From Arthrobacter antioxidans (GTDB lineage Bacteria > Actinomycetota > Actinomycetes > Actinomycetales > Micrococcaceae): 64,000 nucleotides of DNA. Shown piece by piece: positions 28,112 to 37,438 of this stretch (position 1 is the first letter of the stretch; every line of letters begins with the position of its first letter). The notes beneath the pieces are model-generated. The model was not told the origin of the DNA. It saw only the letters and a program-made list of their open reading frames with translations, and ran no database searches. The DNA is taken from assembly GCF_023100725.1 (NCBI RefSeq), contig NZ_CP095501.1, forward strand, positions 2,170,001-2,234,000, given 5' to 3'. A program made the translations under genes and the position numbers.

Positions 28112-29221
28112 TTATTCCGGCGGGGCCGTCCGGATGACCTCTCCGCGCAGCACCACGGCCCGGAGGGAGGCGAGGGTGCCGGCGTCCAGGCGGGGGTCGG
28201 CGGCACAGACGACGGCGTCAGCGCTCGCTCCCTCCGCGATCCCCGGGAAGCCCAGCCAGGCGCGGGCGGACCAGCAGGCCGCGTCGAGCGCCGCGGCCGG
28301 GCCGAGGCCGGCGGCGGCCAGTGCCGCCACCTCGTCCGGGAGCCGGCCGTGGGCGATGACGCTGCCGGCGTCGGTGCCCGCGTAGACGGCGATCCCGGCG
28401 TCGTACGCCCGCCGGACCATCGTCTGTCGGCCGCCCCACAGCCGGCGCATGTGCGCCGCATAGTCGGGGTACCTGCCGGCGGCGCCGTCGGCGATGGCGG
28501 GGAAGGTGTCGATGTTGATGAGCGTGGGGACGATTGCCACGCCCTGCTCCACGAACCGGGGGATGTGCCGCGGGAGCATGCCGGTGGCGTGCTCGATGCA
28601 GTCGATCCCGGCGTCGAGCATGCCGTCGAGCGTCTCTGCCGCGAAGCAGTGCGCCGTCACGCGGGCACCCTCCGCGTGCGCGGCGTCGACGGCGTCCTTC
28701 AGGGCCGCGGGCGGGAAGGCGGGGGCGAGGTCGCCGAGGGAGCGGTCGATCCAGTCCCCCACGATCTTGACCCATCCGTCGCCGCGCCGCGCCTGCTCCG
28801 CGACGGCCCCGGCGAGATCCGCAGGTTCCACCTCGACGGCGTAGTCGCGGAAGTAGCGGCGGGTCCGTGCCACGTGGCGGCCCGCGCGCACCAGGCGGGG
28901 CAGGTCCGCGCGCTCCTGGACCCACCGCGTGTCATTGACGACGCCGGCATCGCGGATGAGCAGCGTGCCTGCATCGCGGTCCTGCAGGGCCTGCTGTTCC
29001 GCCAGGTCGTCGGGGACCCGGCCGCGCCGGTCGAGGCCGACGTGGCAGTGGGCGTCCACCAGGCCGGGCAGCACCCAGCCCTCGATGGTCCGCAGCGGAG
29101 GGCCGGGCGGGCGCCGGAAGGTGAAGCGGCCGTCCTGCACGTAGACGTCCGCCACCGACCGCGACGGCGACAGCAGCACCGTCCCGGTGAGATGCAGGAA
29201 CCCGGGCCCGTCAGGCAGCAT
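28112..29221 (-). CDS. Amidohydrolase-superfamily metal-dependent hydrolase (imidazolonepropionase-like)
   Basis: A 369-residue TIM-barrel hydrolase. Metal-ligand motifs are in order: HCH in LVDAHCHVGL, Lys in GWVKIVGDW, His in VTAHCF, His in CIEHATG, and Asp in GTDAGS. The small beta-sandwich is formed by the N- and C-terminal ends (GTVLLSPSRSVADVYVQDG; VVLRGEVIR). The subgroup resembles imidazolonepropionase and prolidase-type enzymes, but the substrate is unknown. It lies 21 bp after the alpha/beta-hydrolase stop on the same strand. Confidence 0.87.
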   Translation of the reverse strand: MLPDGPGFLHLTGTVLLSPSRSVADVYVQDGRFTFRRPPGPPLRTIEGWVLPGLVDAHCHVGLDRRGRVPDDLAEQQALQDRDAGTLLIRDAGVVNDTRWVQERADLPRLVRAGRHVARTRRYFRDYAVEVEPADLAGAVAEQARRGDGWVKIVGDWIDRSLGDLAPAFPPAALKDAVDAAHAEGARVTAHCFAAETLDGMLDAGIDCIEHATGMLPRHIPRFVEQGVAIVPTLINIDTFPAIADGAAGRYPDYAAHMRRLWGGRQTMVRRAYDAGIAVYAGTDAGSVIAHGRLPDEVAALAAAGLGPAAALDAACWSARAWLGFPGIAEGASADAVVCAADPRLDAGTLASLRAVVLRGEVIRTAPPE

Positions 29222-29242
29222 GAGGCCCGTCGGCGGCGTTCC

Positions 29243-29950
29243 TCACGCTGCGGCCTGGTGCAGGCCGGCGCGCAGGAAGGACCGGATGAGCGCGTCTCCC
29301 TCGGGGGTGTCGTGCGGCCGGTGCCCGCCGGGTGCTACCCGGTGGATCGCGCCCGTGCCGGCGAGGTACTCGGCGACCTCCTCGTACAGGGGCTCCCACC
29401 CGCCGGTCAGCACCAGGGTCGGCACGCCGGGGACGATCGCCAGTGGGGCCTCCCACGGAGGGCTCTGGAGCCGGAGCCTCGCGGCGTCGCGCCGGGCATC
29501 GGTCGTGGCGGGTGTCCGCGCGTCGGCGTCGAACACGCGCCGCACGAAGGCGCGGAGGAAGTCGTCGTCGGACATCGCGTGGCGCTCCGCGAAGAGCGGC
29601 GTCATGAGGGCGATGTGCGCGGCCGTGGCCGGGAGCTCTGCCGTGAGGGAGAAGCACGCAGGCTCCACGAGGGTGAGCGAGCGCACCAGGTCGGGACGTT
29701 CGACGGCGAGCATCATGGCCGCCACGGCGCCCTGGGAATGGGCGACGACGTGTCCCCCGCCGCCCAGGGCGTCCGCGATGATCTCCTGGTCCCGGCCATG
29801 GTCCGTGGCGACCGGCTCCTCGGTGGCCGAGAACCCGTGCCGGCGGACGTACAGGCAGTCGAAGTCGATGGACAGGCCGTGCTGCCGGGGCCAGGCCGCG
29901 GCACCGAAGGACCCGCTGCCGTGCACGAACACCACGCGCTCGGCACCCAT
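29243..29950 (-). CDS. Alpha/beta-fold hydrolase
   Basis: A 235-residue serine hydrolase. The oxyanion motif is VFVHGSGSFG, the nucleophile elbow is AHSQG and the late His lies in PGGHRPHDTPEG. Substrate unknown. The ATG at 29950 is chosen over the adjacent GTG at 29953. It is the first gene of a probable unit with the amidohydrolase gene downstream. Confidence 0.87.
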   Translation of the reverse strand: MGAERVVFVHGSGSFGAAAWPRQHGLSIDFDCLYVRRHGFSATEEPVATDHGRDQEIIADALGGGGHVVAHSQGAVAAMMLAVERPDLVRSLTLVEPACFSLTAELPATAAHIALMTPLFAERHAMSDDDFLRAFVRRVFDADARTPATTDARRDAARLRLQSPPWEAPLAIVPGVPTLVLTGGWEPLYEEVAEYLAGTGAIHRVAPGGHRPHDTPEGDALIRSFLRAGLHQAAA

Positions 29951-30012
29951 CACAGCCCGGCGCCCATCAGGGACGGCATCGACGGGTCACATCCTCGGAC
30001 AGCACCGGCGCG

Positions 30013-31596
30013 CTACTTCCCGAGGAACTTCTCGAAGCCCTTGGGGAGGTTCATCGCCGACGGGTCGAAGTCCTGCTGCCCGCCGAAGGCCGCACCGGAG
30101 GGCGCTGCCGTGCGTGCGGCAGCGCGCCGAGCCTCCGCCTCCTGGAGCTCCTGCGCCGCCTTCGCAGGGTTCCCCGAGCGCGGCTTCTTCTTGCCCTTCG
30201 CGGCGGCGGCCTTGGTCTTGCGGGGACCGCCGAAGCCTCCCGGACCGGCCATCCCGGGCATCCCCGGGATTCCGCCGCCGGAGGCCATCTTCTTCATCAT
30301 CTTCTGGGCCTGCGTGAAGCGCTCCAGCAGCCCGTTGACCTCGGAGACGTGGACGCCGGAACCGCGGGCGATCCTCGCGCGGCGCGATCCGTTGATGATC
30401 TTGGGGGCAAGGCGCTCGTGCGGGGTCATCGACCGGACGATGGCCTCCACGCGGTCGATCTCGCGTTCGTCGAAGTTCTCGAGCTGCTCCCGCATGTTGG
30501 CGGCCCCCGGCATCATCATGAGCATCTTCTTCATGGAGCCCATGTTGCGGATCTGCTGCATCTGCGCGAGGAAGTCGTCGAGGGTGAAGTCCTCCTGGTC
30601 GGCGAACTTCTTCGCCATCCGCGCCGCTTCGTCCTTGTCCCAGGACTGCTCAGCCTGCTCGATCAGGGTGAGGACGTCACCCATGTCGAGGATGCGCGAG
30701 GCCATGCGGTCGGGGTGGAACAGCTCGAAGTCGCCGAGCCCCTCACCCGTCGAGGCGAACATGACCGGCTTGCCGGTGATGGACGCGACCGAGAGCGCGG
30801 CACCGCCGCGGGCGTCGCCGTCGAGCTTGGTCAGGACGACGCCGGTGAAGTCCACGCCCTCGTTGAAGGCGAGCGCGGTGTTGACGGCGTCCTGGCCGAT
30901 CATCGCGTCGATGACGAACAGCACCTCGTCGGGGCTGATGGCCGCGCGGATGTCCGCCGCCTGCTGCATGAGCTCGGCGTCCACGCCGAGGCGTCCGGCG
31001 GTGTCGACGATGACGACGTCGTGCAGCCGGGCGCGTGCCTCGGCGACGCCCTGGCGGGCGACGGCGACCGGGTCGCCGGTGGCGGCCTCGAACTCGGAGC
31101 TGACGCCCGGGTGCGGCGCGTAGACGGGCACGCCCGCCCGCTCGCCGTTGACCTGGAGCTGGCGGACGGCGTTCGGGCGCTGGAGGTCGCAGGCGACGAG
31201 CAGCGGGCTGTGGCCCTGGCCCTTGAGCCACTTGGAGAGCTTGCCCGCGAGTGTCGTCTTTCCGGCACCCTGCAGGCCCGCCAGCATGATGACGGTGGGC
31301 GGGTTCTTCGCGAGGCGGATGCGCCGGGTCTCGCCGCCGAGGATCCCGACGAGTTCCTCGTTGACGATCTTGACGATCTGCTGGCCCGGGTTCAGGGCCT
31401 GCGAGACCTCGAGGCCGAGGGCGCGTTCCTTGATGGCGGCCGTGAAGGCGCGGACCACGGGGACGGCGACGTCGGCGTCGAGCAGGGCTCGGCGGATCTC
31501 GCGGACCGTGGCATCGATGTCCGCCTCGGTGAGGCGGCCCTTGCCGCGGAGGTTCTTGAAGGTCGCAGTCAGCCGGTCGGAGAGTGAATTGAACAC
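30013..31596 (-). CDS. ffh: Signal recognition particle protein Ffh
   Basis: SRP54 GTPase that binds signal sequences and 4.5S RNA and docks with FtsY. 527 residues with an N-domain, G1 GLQGAGKTTLAGKL, DTAGRLGVD, TKLDGDARGG and a Met-rich M domain (MKKMLMMMPGAANM, AQKMMKKMASGGG). The C-terminal tail is rich in Gly, Lys and Ala. The receptor gene ftsY is in the same window at 36172. Confidence 0.96.
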   Translation of the reverse strand: MFNSLSDRLTATFKNLRGKGRLTEADIDATVREIRRALLDADVAVPVVRAFTAAIKERALGLEVSQALNPGQQIVKIVNEELVGILGGETRRIRLAKNPPTVIMLAGLQGAGKTTLAGKLSKWLKGQGHSPLLVACDLQRPNAVRQLQVNGERAGVPVYAPHPGVSSEFEAATGDPVAVARQGVAEARARLHDVVIVDTAGRLGVDAELMQQAADIRAAISPDEVLFVIDAMIGQDAVNTALAFNEGVDFTGVVLTKLDGDARGGAALSVASITGKPVMFASTGEGLGDFELFHPDRMASRILDMGDVLTLIEQAEQSWDKDEAARMAKKFADQEDFTLDDFLAQMQQIRNMGSMKKMLMMMPGAANMREQLENFDEREIDRVEAIVRSMTPHERLAPKIINGSRRARIARGSGVHVSEVNGLLERFTQAQKMMKKMASGGGIPGMPGMAGPGGFGGPRKTKAAAAKGKKKPRSGNPAKAAQELQEAEARRAAARTAAPSGAAFGGQQDFDPSAMNLPKGFEKFLGK

Positions 31597-31754
31597 GTGC
31601 CGTGCACTACTTTCATCGGGGACTTTGGAGACTCAACTCCCAAGGGTATCAACTGGGGACGTCCGGGAGCGTTCCTCGTACGACCCCCGCGCGCGAACAG
31701 CGACGCACCCCGCCGGCGCAGGACACCCGCGGGCAGAAGTGGCAAGGTGAAGAA

Positions 31755-33197
31755 GTGGATACACACTCGCTCGCAGAGCACGACACCATTCCCGCCGACG
31801 CCGACACCCGCGTCAGGACGCTCCTGATCCTCGGTGCCTCCGGCGACCTGACCGGACGCCTCCTCCTGCCGGGACTCGCACGGCTCGTCCGCCTCGGCCG
31901 CGCCGACGGCCTCAAGCTCGTGGGCGCGGGCTCCGACGACTGGACCGACGAGCAATGGCGCGAGAGGCTGGACAGCTCCTTCGCCGCCGCCCGCGAGAAG
32001 GCGGACGACGCCGGGCGGGCGTCGCTGCAGCAGGTGCGCGACGACAGCTGGTACCACTTCCTCGACGTCACGAAGGACGGGCTGGCCGATCTGGTGCAGG
32101 GCCTCGAGGGGCCGGTGGCCATCTACTTCGCGCTGCCCCCCGCCGTCAGCCAGCTGGCCTGCAGCGCCCTCGGGACGGATGCGTTGCCGAAGAGCACCCG
32201 CCTCGTGATGGAGAAGCCCTTCGGCACGGACCAGGCCAGCGCGCACCGCCTCAACGAGAAGCTCTCGAAGCTGGTGCCCGAGCAGAACATCCACCGCGTG
32301 GACCACTTCCTCGGCAAGGCGACGGTGTTCAACATCCTCGGCCTGCGATTCGCCAACCGCATCCTCGAGCCGGTGTGGAACAACCTGCACATCGAGAAGG
32401 TCGAGGTGATCTTCGACGAGGACCTCGCGCTCGAGAACCGGGCCCGCTACTACGACGGCGCCGGCGCACTGCGCGACATGATCCAGAGCCACCTGCTGCA
32501 CGTCATGGCACTCCTGGCCCTGAACGCGCCGTCGACCCTGCACGAGAGGGACCTCCGCGACCACATCGGCTCCATCCTCCGGGCCAGCTCGGTGGACCTG
32601 GACAGTCCGGGCAGCAGCCGCCGGGCACGCTATGCCGCGGGCACGATCGGCGACCGGGAGATCCCCGACTACGCGGCCGAGCCCGGCGTCGACCCGGAGA
32701 AGGGCACCGAGACGCTCGCGGAGATCACCGTGTCCATCAACAACGAACGCTGGTCCGGCGTGCCGTTCGTCCTCCGCTCCGGCAAGGCGCTCGGCATCAA
32801 GCGCAAGGAGGCCGTCATCACCTTCAAGCCGGTGAGCCACCTGCCCGTCGGATTCACGGGCCAGGACGCGCCGACCAAGCTGCGTATCGGATTCGGCCCC
32901 GACACGCTGCAGCTCGAGATCGACGTCAACGGGCCCGGTGACATCTTCGCCCTGGACCGGGCGACCCTCAGCGCCGACCTCAACCAGACGGACCTGCTCC
33001 CCTACGGCGAGGTGATCGAGGGAGTCCTCGCCGGCGATCCGACGCTCTCGGTCCGCGGCGACACCGCGGAGGACTGCTGGCGCATCGTGGAGCCCGTCCT
33101 GAAGGCGTGGTCGGAGGGCCGCGTGCCCCTCGAGGAGTACCAGGCGGGCTCGGAGGGGCCGGAGGCATGGCCGTCGTCGCACGGCCGGAAGGAGTAG
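31755..33197 (+). CDS. zwf: Glucose-6-phosphate dehydrogenase family protein
   Basis: 480 residues, divergent from ffh. The NADP-binding GASGDLTGRLL near residue 27, the substrate motif HRVDHFLGK (canonical RIDHYLGK), EKPFGTD and the MIQSHLLHVMALLA helix place it in the G6PDH family, so oxidation of glucose 6-phosphate is the likely reaction. It is not next to tal, opcA or pgl as the main actinobacterial zwf usually is, so it may be a paralogue. The GTG at 31755 has AAGG 7 bp upstream. Confidence 0.85.
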   Translation: MDTHSLAEHDTIPADADTRVRTLLILGASGDLTGRLLLPGLARLVRLGRADGLKLVGAGSDDWTDEQWRERLDSSFAAAREKADDAGRASLQQVRDDSWYHFLDVTKDGLADLVQGLEGPVAIYFALPPAVSQLACSALGTDALPKSTRLVMEKPFGTDQASAHRLNEKLSKLVPEQNIHRVDHFLGKATVFNILGLRFANRILEPVWNNLHIEKVEVIFDEDLALENRARYYDGAGALRDMIQSHLLHVMALLALNAPSTLHERDLRDHIGSILRASSVDLDSPGSSRRARYAAGTIGDREIPDYAAEPGVDPEKGTETLAEITVSINNERWSGVPFVLRSGKALGIKRKEAVITFKPVSHLPVGFTGQDAPTKLRIGFGPDTLQLEIDVNGPGDIFALDRATLSADLNQTDLLPYGEVIEGVLAGDPTLSVRGDTAEDCWRIVEPVLKAWSEGRVPLEEYQAGSEGPEAWPSSHGRKE

Positions 33198-33200
33198 GGC

Positions 33201-33230
33201 GCAGGAGGTCCGGGCGCAGGAGGTCCGGGC
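33201..33230. repeat. 15-bp perfect tandem duplication
   Basis: GCAGGAGGTCCGGGC occurs twice in a row, directly after the stop of the G6PDH-family gene. It probably arose by recent slippage. Confidence 0.8.
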
Positions 33231-33264
33231 GGGTGCGCGGCTGCGGCGGGCTCCCCGGGAGTCC

Positions 33265-33747
33265 TCAGACCTTCGCGCGGGCCAGCAGTTCCTCGAGCTG
33301 TTCGTAGGCCTCGGAGAGTCCGCCCTCCATCCCGGACTGCACCATGCCGTCCCGGGCCTCCATGGTCGGGTAGACGGCGTGGGCGCTCAGCCGGGTCCTG
33401 CCGCCCCCCAGGTCCTGGAAGGTCAGGAATTCGATGCTGACCACGTCCGGGTACCCGTCGTACTCGAAGGTCTGGATCGCGAAATCGTTCTCCCGGACGG
33501 TGTGGAAGACACCGCTGAACACGTGGTCCACGCCGTCCGGGCCGGTGTGGGTGTAGCGGTAGCTGCCGCCGGTCCGGAAGTCGTACTGCTCGACGCCCAG
33601 CCGGAGGCGCCGCGGGCCCAGCCACTGGGCCACGAGGTCGGGGTCCTTGTGCGCGTGGAAGACCTCCGCCACAGGATGGTCGAACTCGCGGTCGAGATCG
33701 ATGAAGGGGAGGCCTTCGGGGACGAGGAGATTCAGGGCATTGCTCAT
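33265..33747 (-). CDS. SRPBCC (AHSA1-type) domain protein
   Basis: A 160-residue START-like fold protein (LDREFDHPVAEVFHAHKDPDLVAQWLGP; YDFRTGGSYRYTHTGPDG) of the kind encoded with ArsR regulators. It probably binds a hydrophobic ligand, with no known enzymatic activity. The ATG start overlaps the regulator stop by 4 bp (ATGA), so the two form an operon under the operator at 34128. Confidence 0.88.
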   Translation of the reverse strand: MSNALNLLVPEGLPFIDLDREFDHPVAEVFHAHKDPDLVAQWLGPRRLRLGVEQYDFRTGGSYRYTHTGPDGVDHVFSGVFHTVRENDFAIQTFEYDGYPDVVSIEFLTFQDLGGGRTRLSAHAVYPTMEARDGMVQSGMEGGLSEAYEQLEELLARAKV

Positions 33748-34100
33748 GACGAGTCCTTCGCCTGCGGGCCGCGGGCCGCGGCCTGGGTGGATAGCACGGC
33801 GTCGAGGCCGCGGAACTGCTCCTCGCGGACCAGCCGGTACTGGTCGATCCAGGCGGTGAGCGCCTCCAGCCGTGCGGGATTCAGGTGGACGGGCCGGCGC
33901 TGGGCGTCGCGCGTGCGCGTGACGAGCCCCGCCTGCTCGAGGACCTGGATGTGCTTCGAGACCGCCTGCTTGGTGATCGCGAAGGGTTCCGCCAGTTCGT
34001 TGACCGTGGCCTGGCCCCGGCTGAGCCGGGCGATGATGCGGCGGCGGACGGGATCGGCCAGCGCCAGGAAGGCGAGGTCGAGGCGTTCGTCGTCGGTCAC
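33744..34100 (-). CDS. ArsR-family transcriptional regulator
   Basis: A 118-residue winged-helix repressor: FLALADPVRRRIIARLSRGQ and NELAEPFAITKQAVSKHIQVLEQAG form the helix-turn-helix. It has no cysteine, so it is not a metal sensor of the ArsR/SmtB type. GTG at 34100 has AGGAG 9 bp upstream. The in-frame GTG at 34124 touches its only purine-rich stretch and is less likely. It is encoded together with an SRPBCC protein and likely binds the inverted repeat just upstream. Confidence 0.88.
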   Translation of the reverse strand: MTDDERLDLAFLALADPVRRRIIARLSRGQATVNELAEPFAITKQAVSKHIQVLEQAGLVTRTRDAQRRPVHLNPARLEALTAWIDQYRLVREEQFRGLDAVLSTQAAARGPQAKDSS

Positions 34101-34127
34101 GGGGTCACGCTCCTGAGGTTCCACCTC

Positions 34128-34161
34128 CCTGGTTGATCAATGTATCCGTTGATCAACCAGG
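34128..34161. promoter_or_regulatory. Operator with two TTGATCAA half-sites before the arsR-SRPBCC pair
   Basis: Perfect 13-bp inverted repeats (34128-34140 and 34149-34161) are separated by 8 bp. Each arm contains the self-complementary core TTGATCAA, with centres 21 bp apart, about two helical turns. It lies 27 bp upstream of the chosen GTG, where an autoregulatory dimer pair would bind. Confidence 0.75.
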
Positions 34162-34219
34162 AGGTTGTTCAAGGGTATGCCCGTTGCTCGGGGACGGCAA
34201 GGGTTGCTTCCAGGGCAAG

Positions 34220-34257
34220 CAGAACGCCCGGCCGGGGTGGCCCGGCCGGGCGTTCTG
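34220..34257. terminator. Hairpin after glnK
   Basis: A perfect 17-bp inverted repeat (34220-34236 and 34241-34257) with loop GTGG lies 37 bp past the glnK stop on the minus strand. It likely ends the amt-glnK transcript. Confidence 0.8.
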
Positions 34258-34293
34258 TGCTGTGCCTGTGCTCCTCGTGCGGTGGAGCCTCCC

Positions 34294-35969
<1,676 letters not shown>

Positions 35970-36050
35970 CAAACACGATCCTTCCAAAGGGGCGGGGACT
36001 TCCCGCTCCTCCAGAATGCGATGGTCGTGTTTCGGTCCCGGGGGCATCGC

Positions 36051-36119
36051 GTTGCACGCAGGTTACAGGCTGAGCGCGGGAGTAAAGACCCCGTGTCGAT
36101 CGTGTTTCCTGCAGGTTTC
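36051..36119 (-). promoter_or_regulatory. Two GlnR-like boxes upstream of amt
   Basis: On the minus strand, GAAAC-6 nt-GAAAC (36119-36104) and GTAAC-6 nt-GCAAC (36066-36051) match the spacing of actinobacterial GlnR half-sites (GTnAC-n6-GaAAC). The box centres are 53 bp apart, close to five helical turns, and 90-140 bp upstream of the amt start. This suggests nitrogen-starvation control. The consensus is recalled from Streptomyces and the regulator gene is not seen here. Confidence 0.45.
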
Positions 36120-36171
36120 CCGGCTCGCCGGGCCTTGACGCGGGGCGGGGTGCGCCCCGCTCCGGCCGGCC

Positions 36172-37362
36172 CTAGCTGAGCAGCGCGTCGACGAAGCCCT
36201 CGGCGTCGAACGGGGCGAGATCGTCCGCGCCCTCGCCCAGCCCGATGAGCTTCACGGGCACGCCGAGGCTGCGCTGGATGGCGACGACGATGCCGCCCTT
36301 GGCGGTCCCGTCCAGCTTGGTGAGGACGATGCCGGTGATGTTCACGACCTCGGCGAACACGCGCGCCTGGTTGAGGCCGTTCTGGCCCGTGGTCGCGTCC
36401 AGGACGAGGAGGACCTCGTCCACGGTGCCCTGCTTCTCGATGACGCGCTTGACCTTGCCGAGCTCGTCCATGAGGCCCACCTTGTTCTGCAGGCGCCCGG
36501 CGGTGTCGATGAGGACGACGTCGACCTCTTCCTCGATGCCGGTCTTGACCGCCTCGAAGGCGACGGACGCGGGGTCGGCGCCGTCGACGTCGGACTTGAC
36601 CGTCGGCACGCCGACACGCGCCCCCCAGGTGGCGAGCTGCTCGGCGGCGGCGGCGCGGAACGTGTCCGCGGCGCCGAGGAGCACGTCCTTGTCGTCGGCG
36701 ACGAGCACGCGGGCCAGCTTGCCGACCGTGGTGGTCTTGCCCACCCCGTTGACGCCGACCACCATGACGATCGCCGGACGGTCCGCGTGCCGCTGGGTGG
36801 CCAGGGACCGGTCCATCGTGGGATCGACGAGCTTCACGAGTTCCTCGCGGAGCATGTCCTTGACCTCGGCCGGGTTGCGGCTACCGGTCACCTTGACGCG
36901 TGCGCGCAGCGCATCGACGAGTTCCATGGTGGGCTCGGTGCCGAGGTCCGCCATGAGGAGGGTCTCCTCCACCTCGTCCCAGACGTCCTCGTCGATGTTG
37001 TCCCGGGACAGGAGGGCGAGGAGGCCCTTGCCGAGGGCGTTGTTGGACCGCACCAGGCGGGCGCGCAGCCGGGCGAGCCGCCCCTGCACGGGGTCGACGG
37101 TGTCCAGGCGCGGGGCGGGCGCCTCTTCCAGCCCGCTGAGGTCGTTCGGGACGAGCACGCCCGTCGGGAGTCCGTCGGGCCGCTCCAGGACGTCCGTGGA
37201 CGTGGCGCCGTGCGTCCCGCCCTCCACCTGGTCGTCGGGGTCCCGGGGCGAGGAGTACAGGCCCGGAGGGGTCCGTCTGCCACGCACGAGGAGGACGGCG
37301 AGCGAGCCGATCACGGCGATCGCGAGGATGACGAAGATGACAGGCAGGAGGATGTCGTTCAC
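36172..37362 (-). CDS. ftsY: Signal recognition particle receptor FtsY
   Basis: SRP receptor GTPase. A true N-terminal membrane helix (about 5-26, LLPVIFVILAIAVIGSLAVLLV) anchors it, as in other actinobacteria. An acidic linker, an NG domain with GVNGVGKTTTVGKLARV, DTAGRLQNK and TKLDGTAKGG, and the C-terminal GEGADDLAPFDAEGFV complete the 396 residues. It lies upstream of amt and is separated from smc by an MFS gene. Confidence 0.95.
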   Translation of the reverse strand: MNDILLPVIFVILAIAVIGSLAVLLVRGRRTPPGLYSSPRDPDDQVEGGTHGATSTDVLERPDGLPTGVLVPNDLSGLEEAPAPRLDTVDPVQGRLARLRARLVRSNNALGKGLLALLSRDNIDEDVWDEVEETLLMADLGTEPTMELVDALRARVKVTGSRNPAEVKDMLREELVKLVDPTMDRSLATQRHADRPAIVMVVGVNGVGKTTTVGKLARVLVADDKDVLLGAADTFRAAAAEQLATWGARVGVPTVKSDVDGADPASVAFEAVKTGIEEEVDVVLIDTAGRLQNKVGLMDELGKVKRVIEKQGTVDEVLLVLDATTGQNGLNQARVFAEVVNITGIVLTKLDGTAKGGIVVAIQRSLGVPVKLIGLGEGADDLAPFDAEGFVDALLS

Positions 37363-37438
37363 CGATCCACCTTCTCATATGGGTCCTGCACGCACGGATT
37401 GACCCCCGACGCCGGGGCGGTGACAGAATGCGAGGACC

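Noticed and set aside
28349..31123. A 924-codon plus-strand frame opposite the amidohydrolase, hydrolase and ffh genes
   Set aside because: It is a shadow of three recognised minus-strand genes and has no family resemblance.
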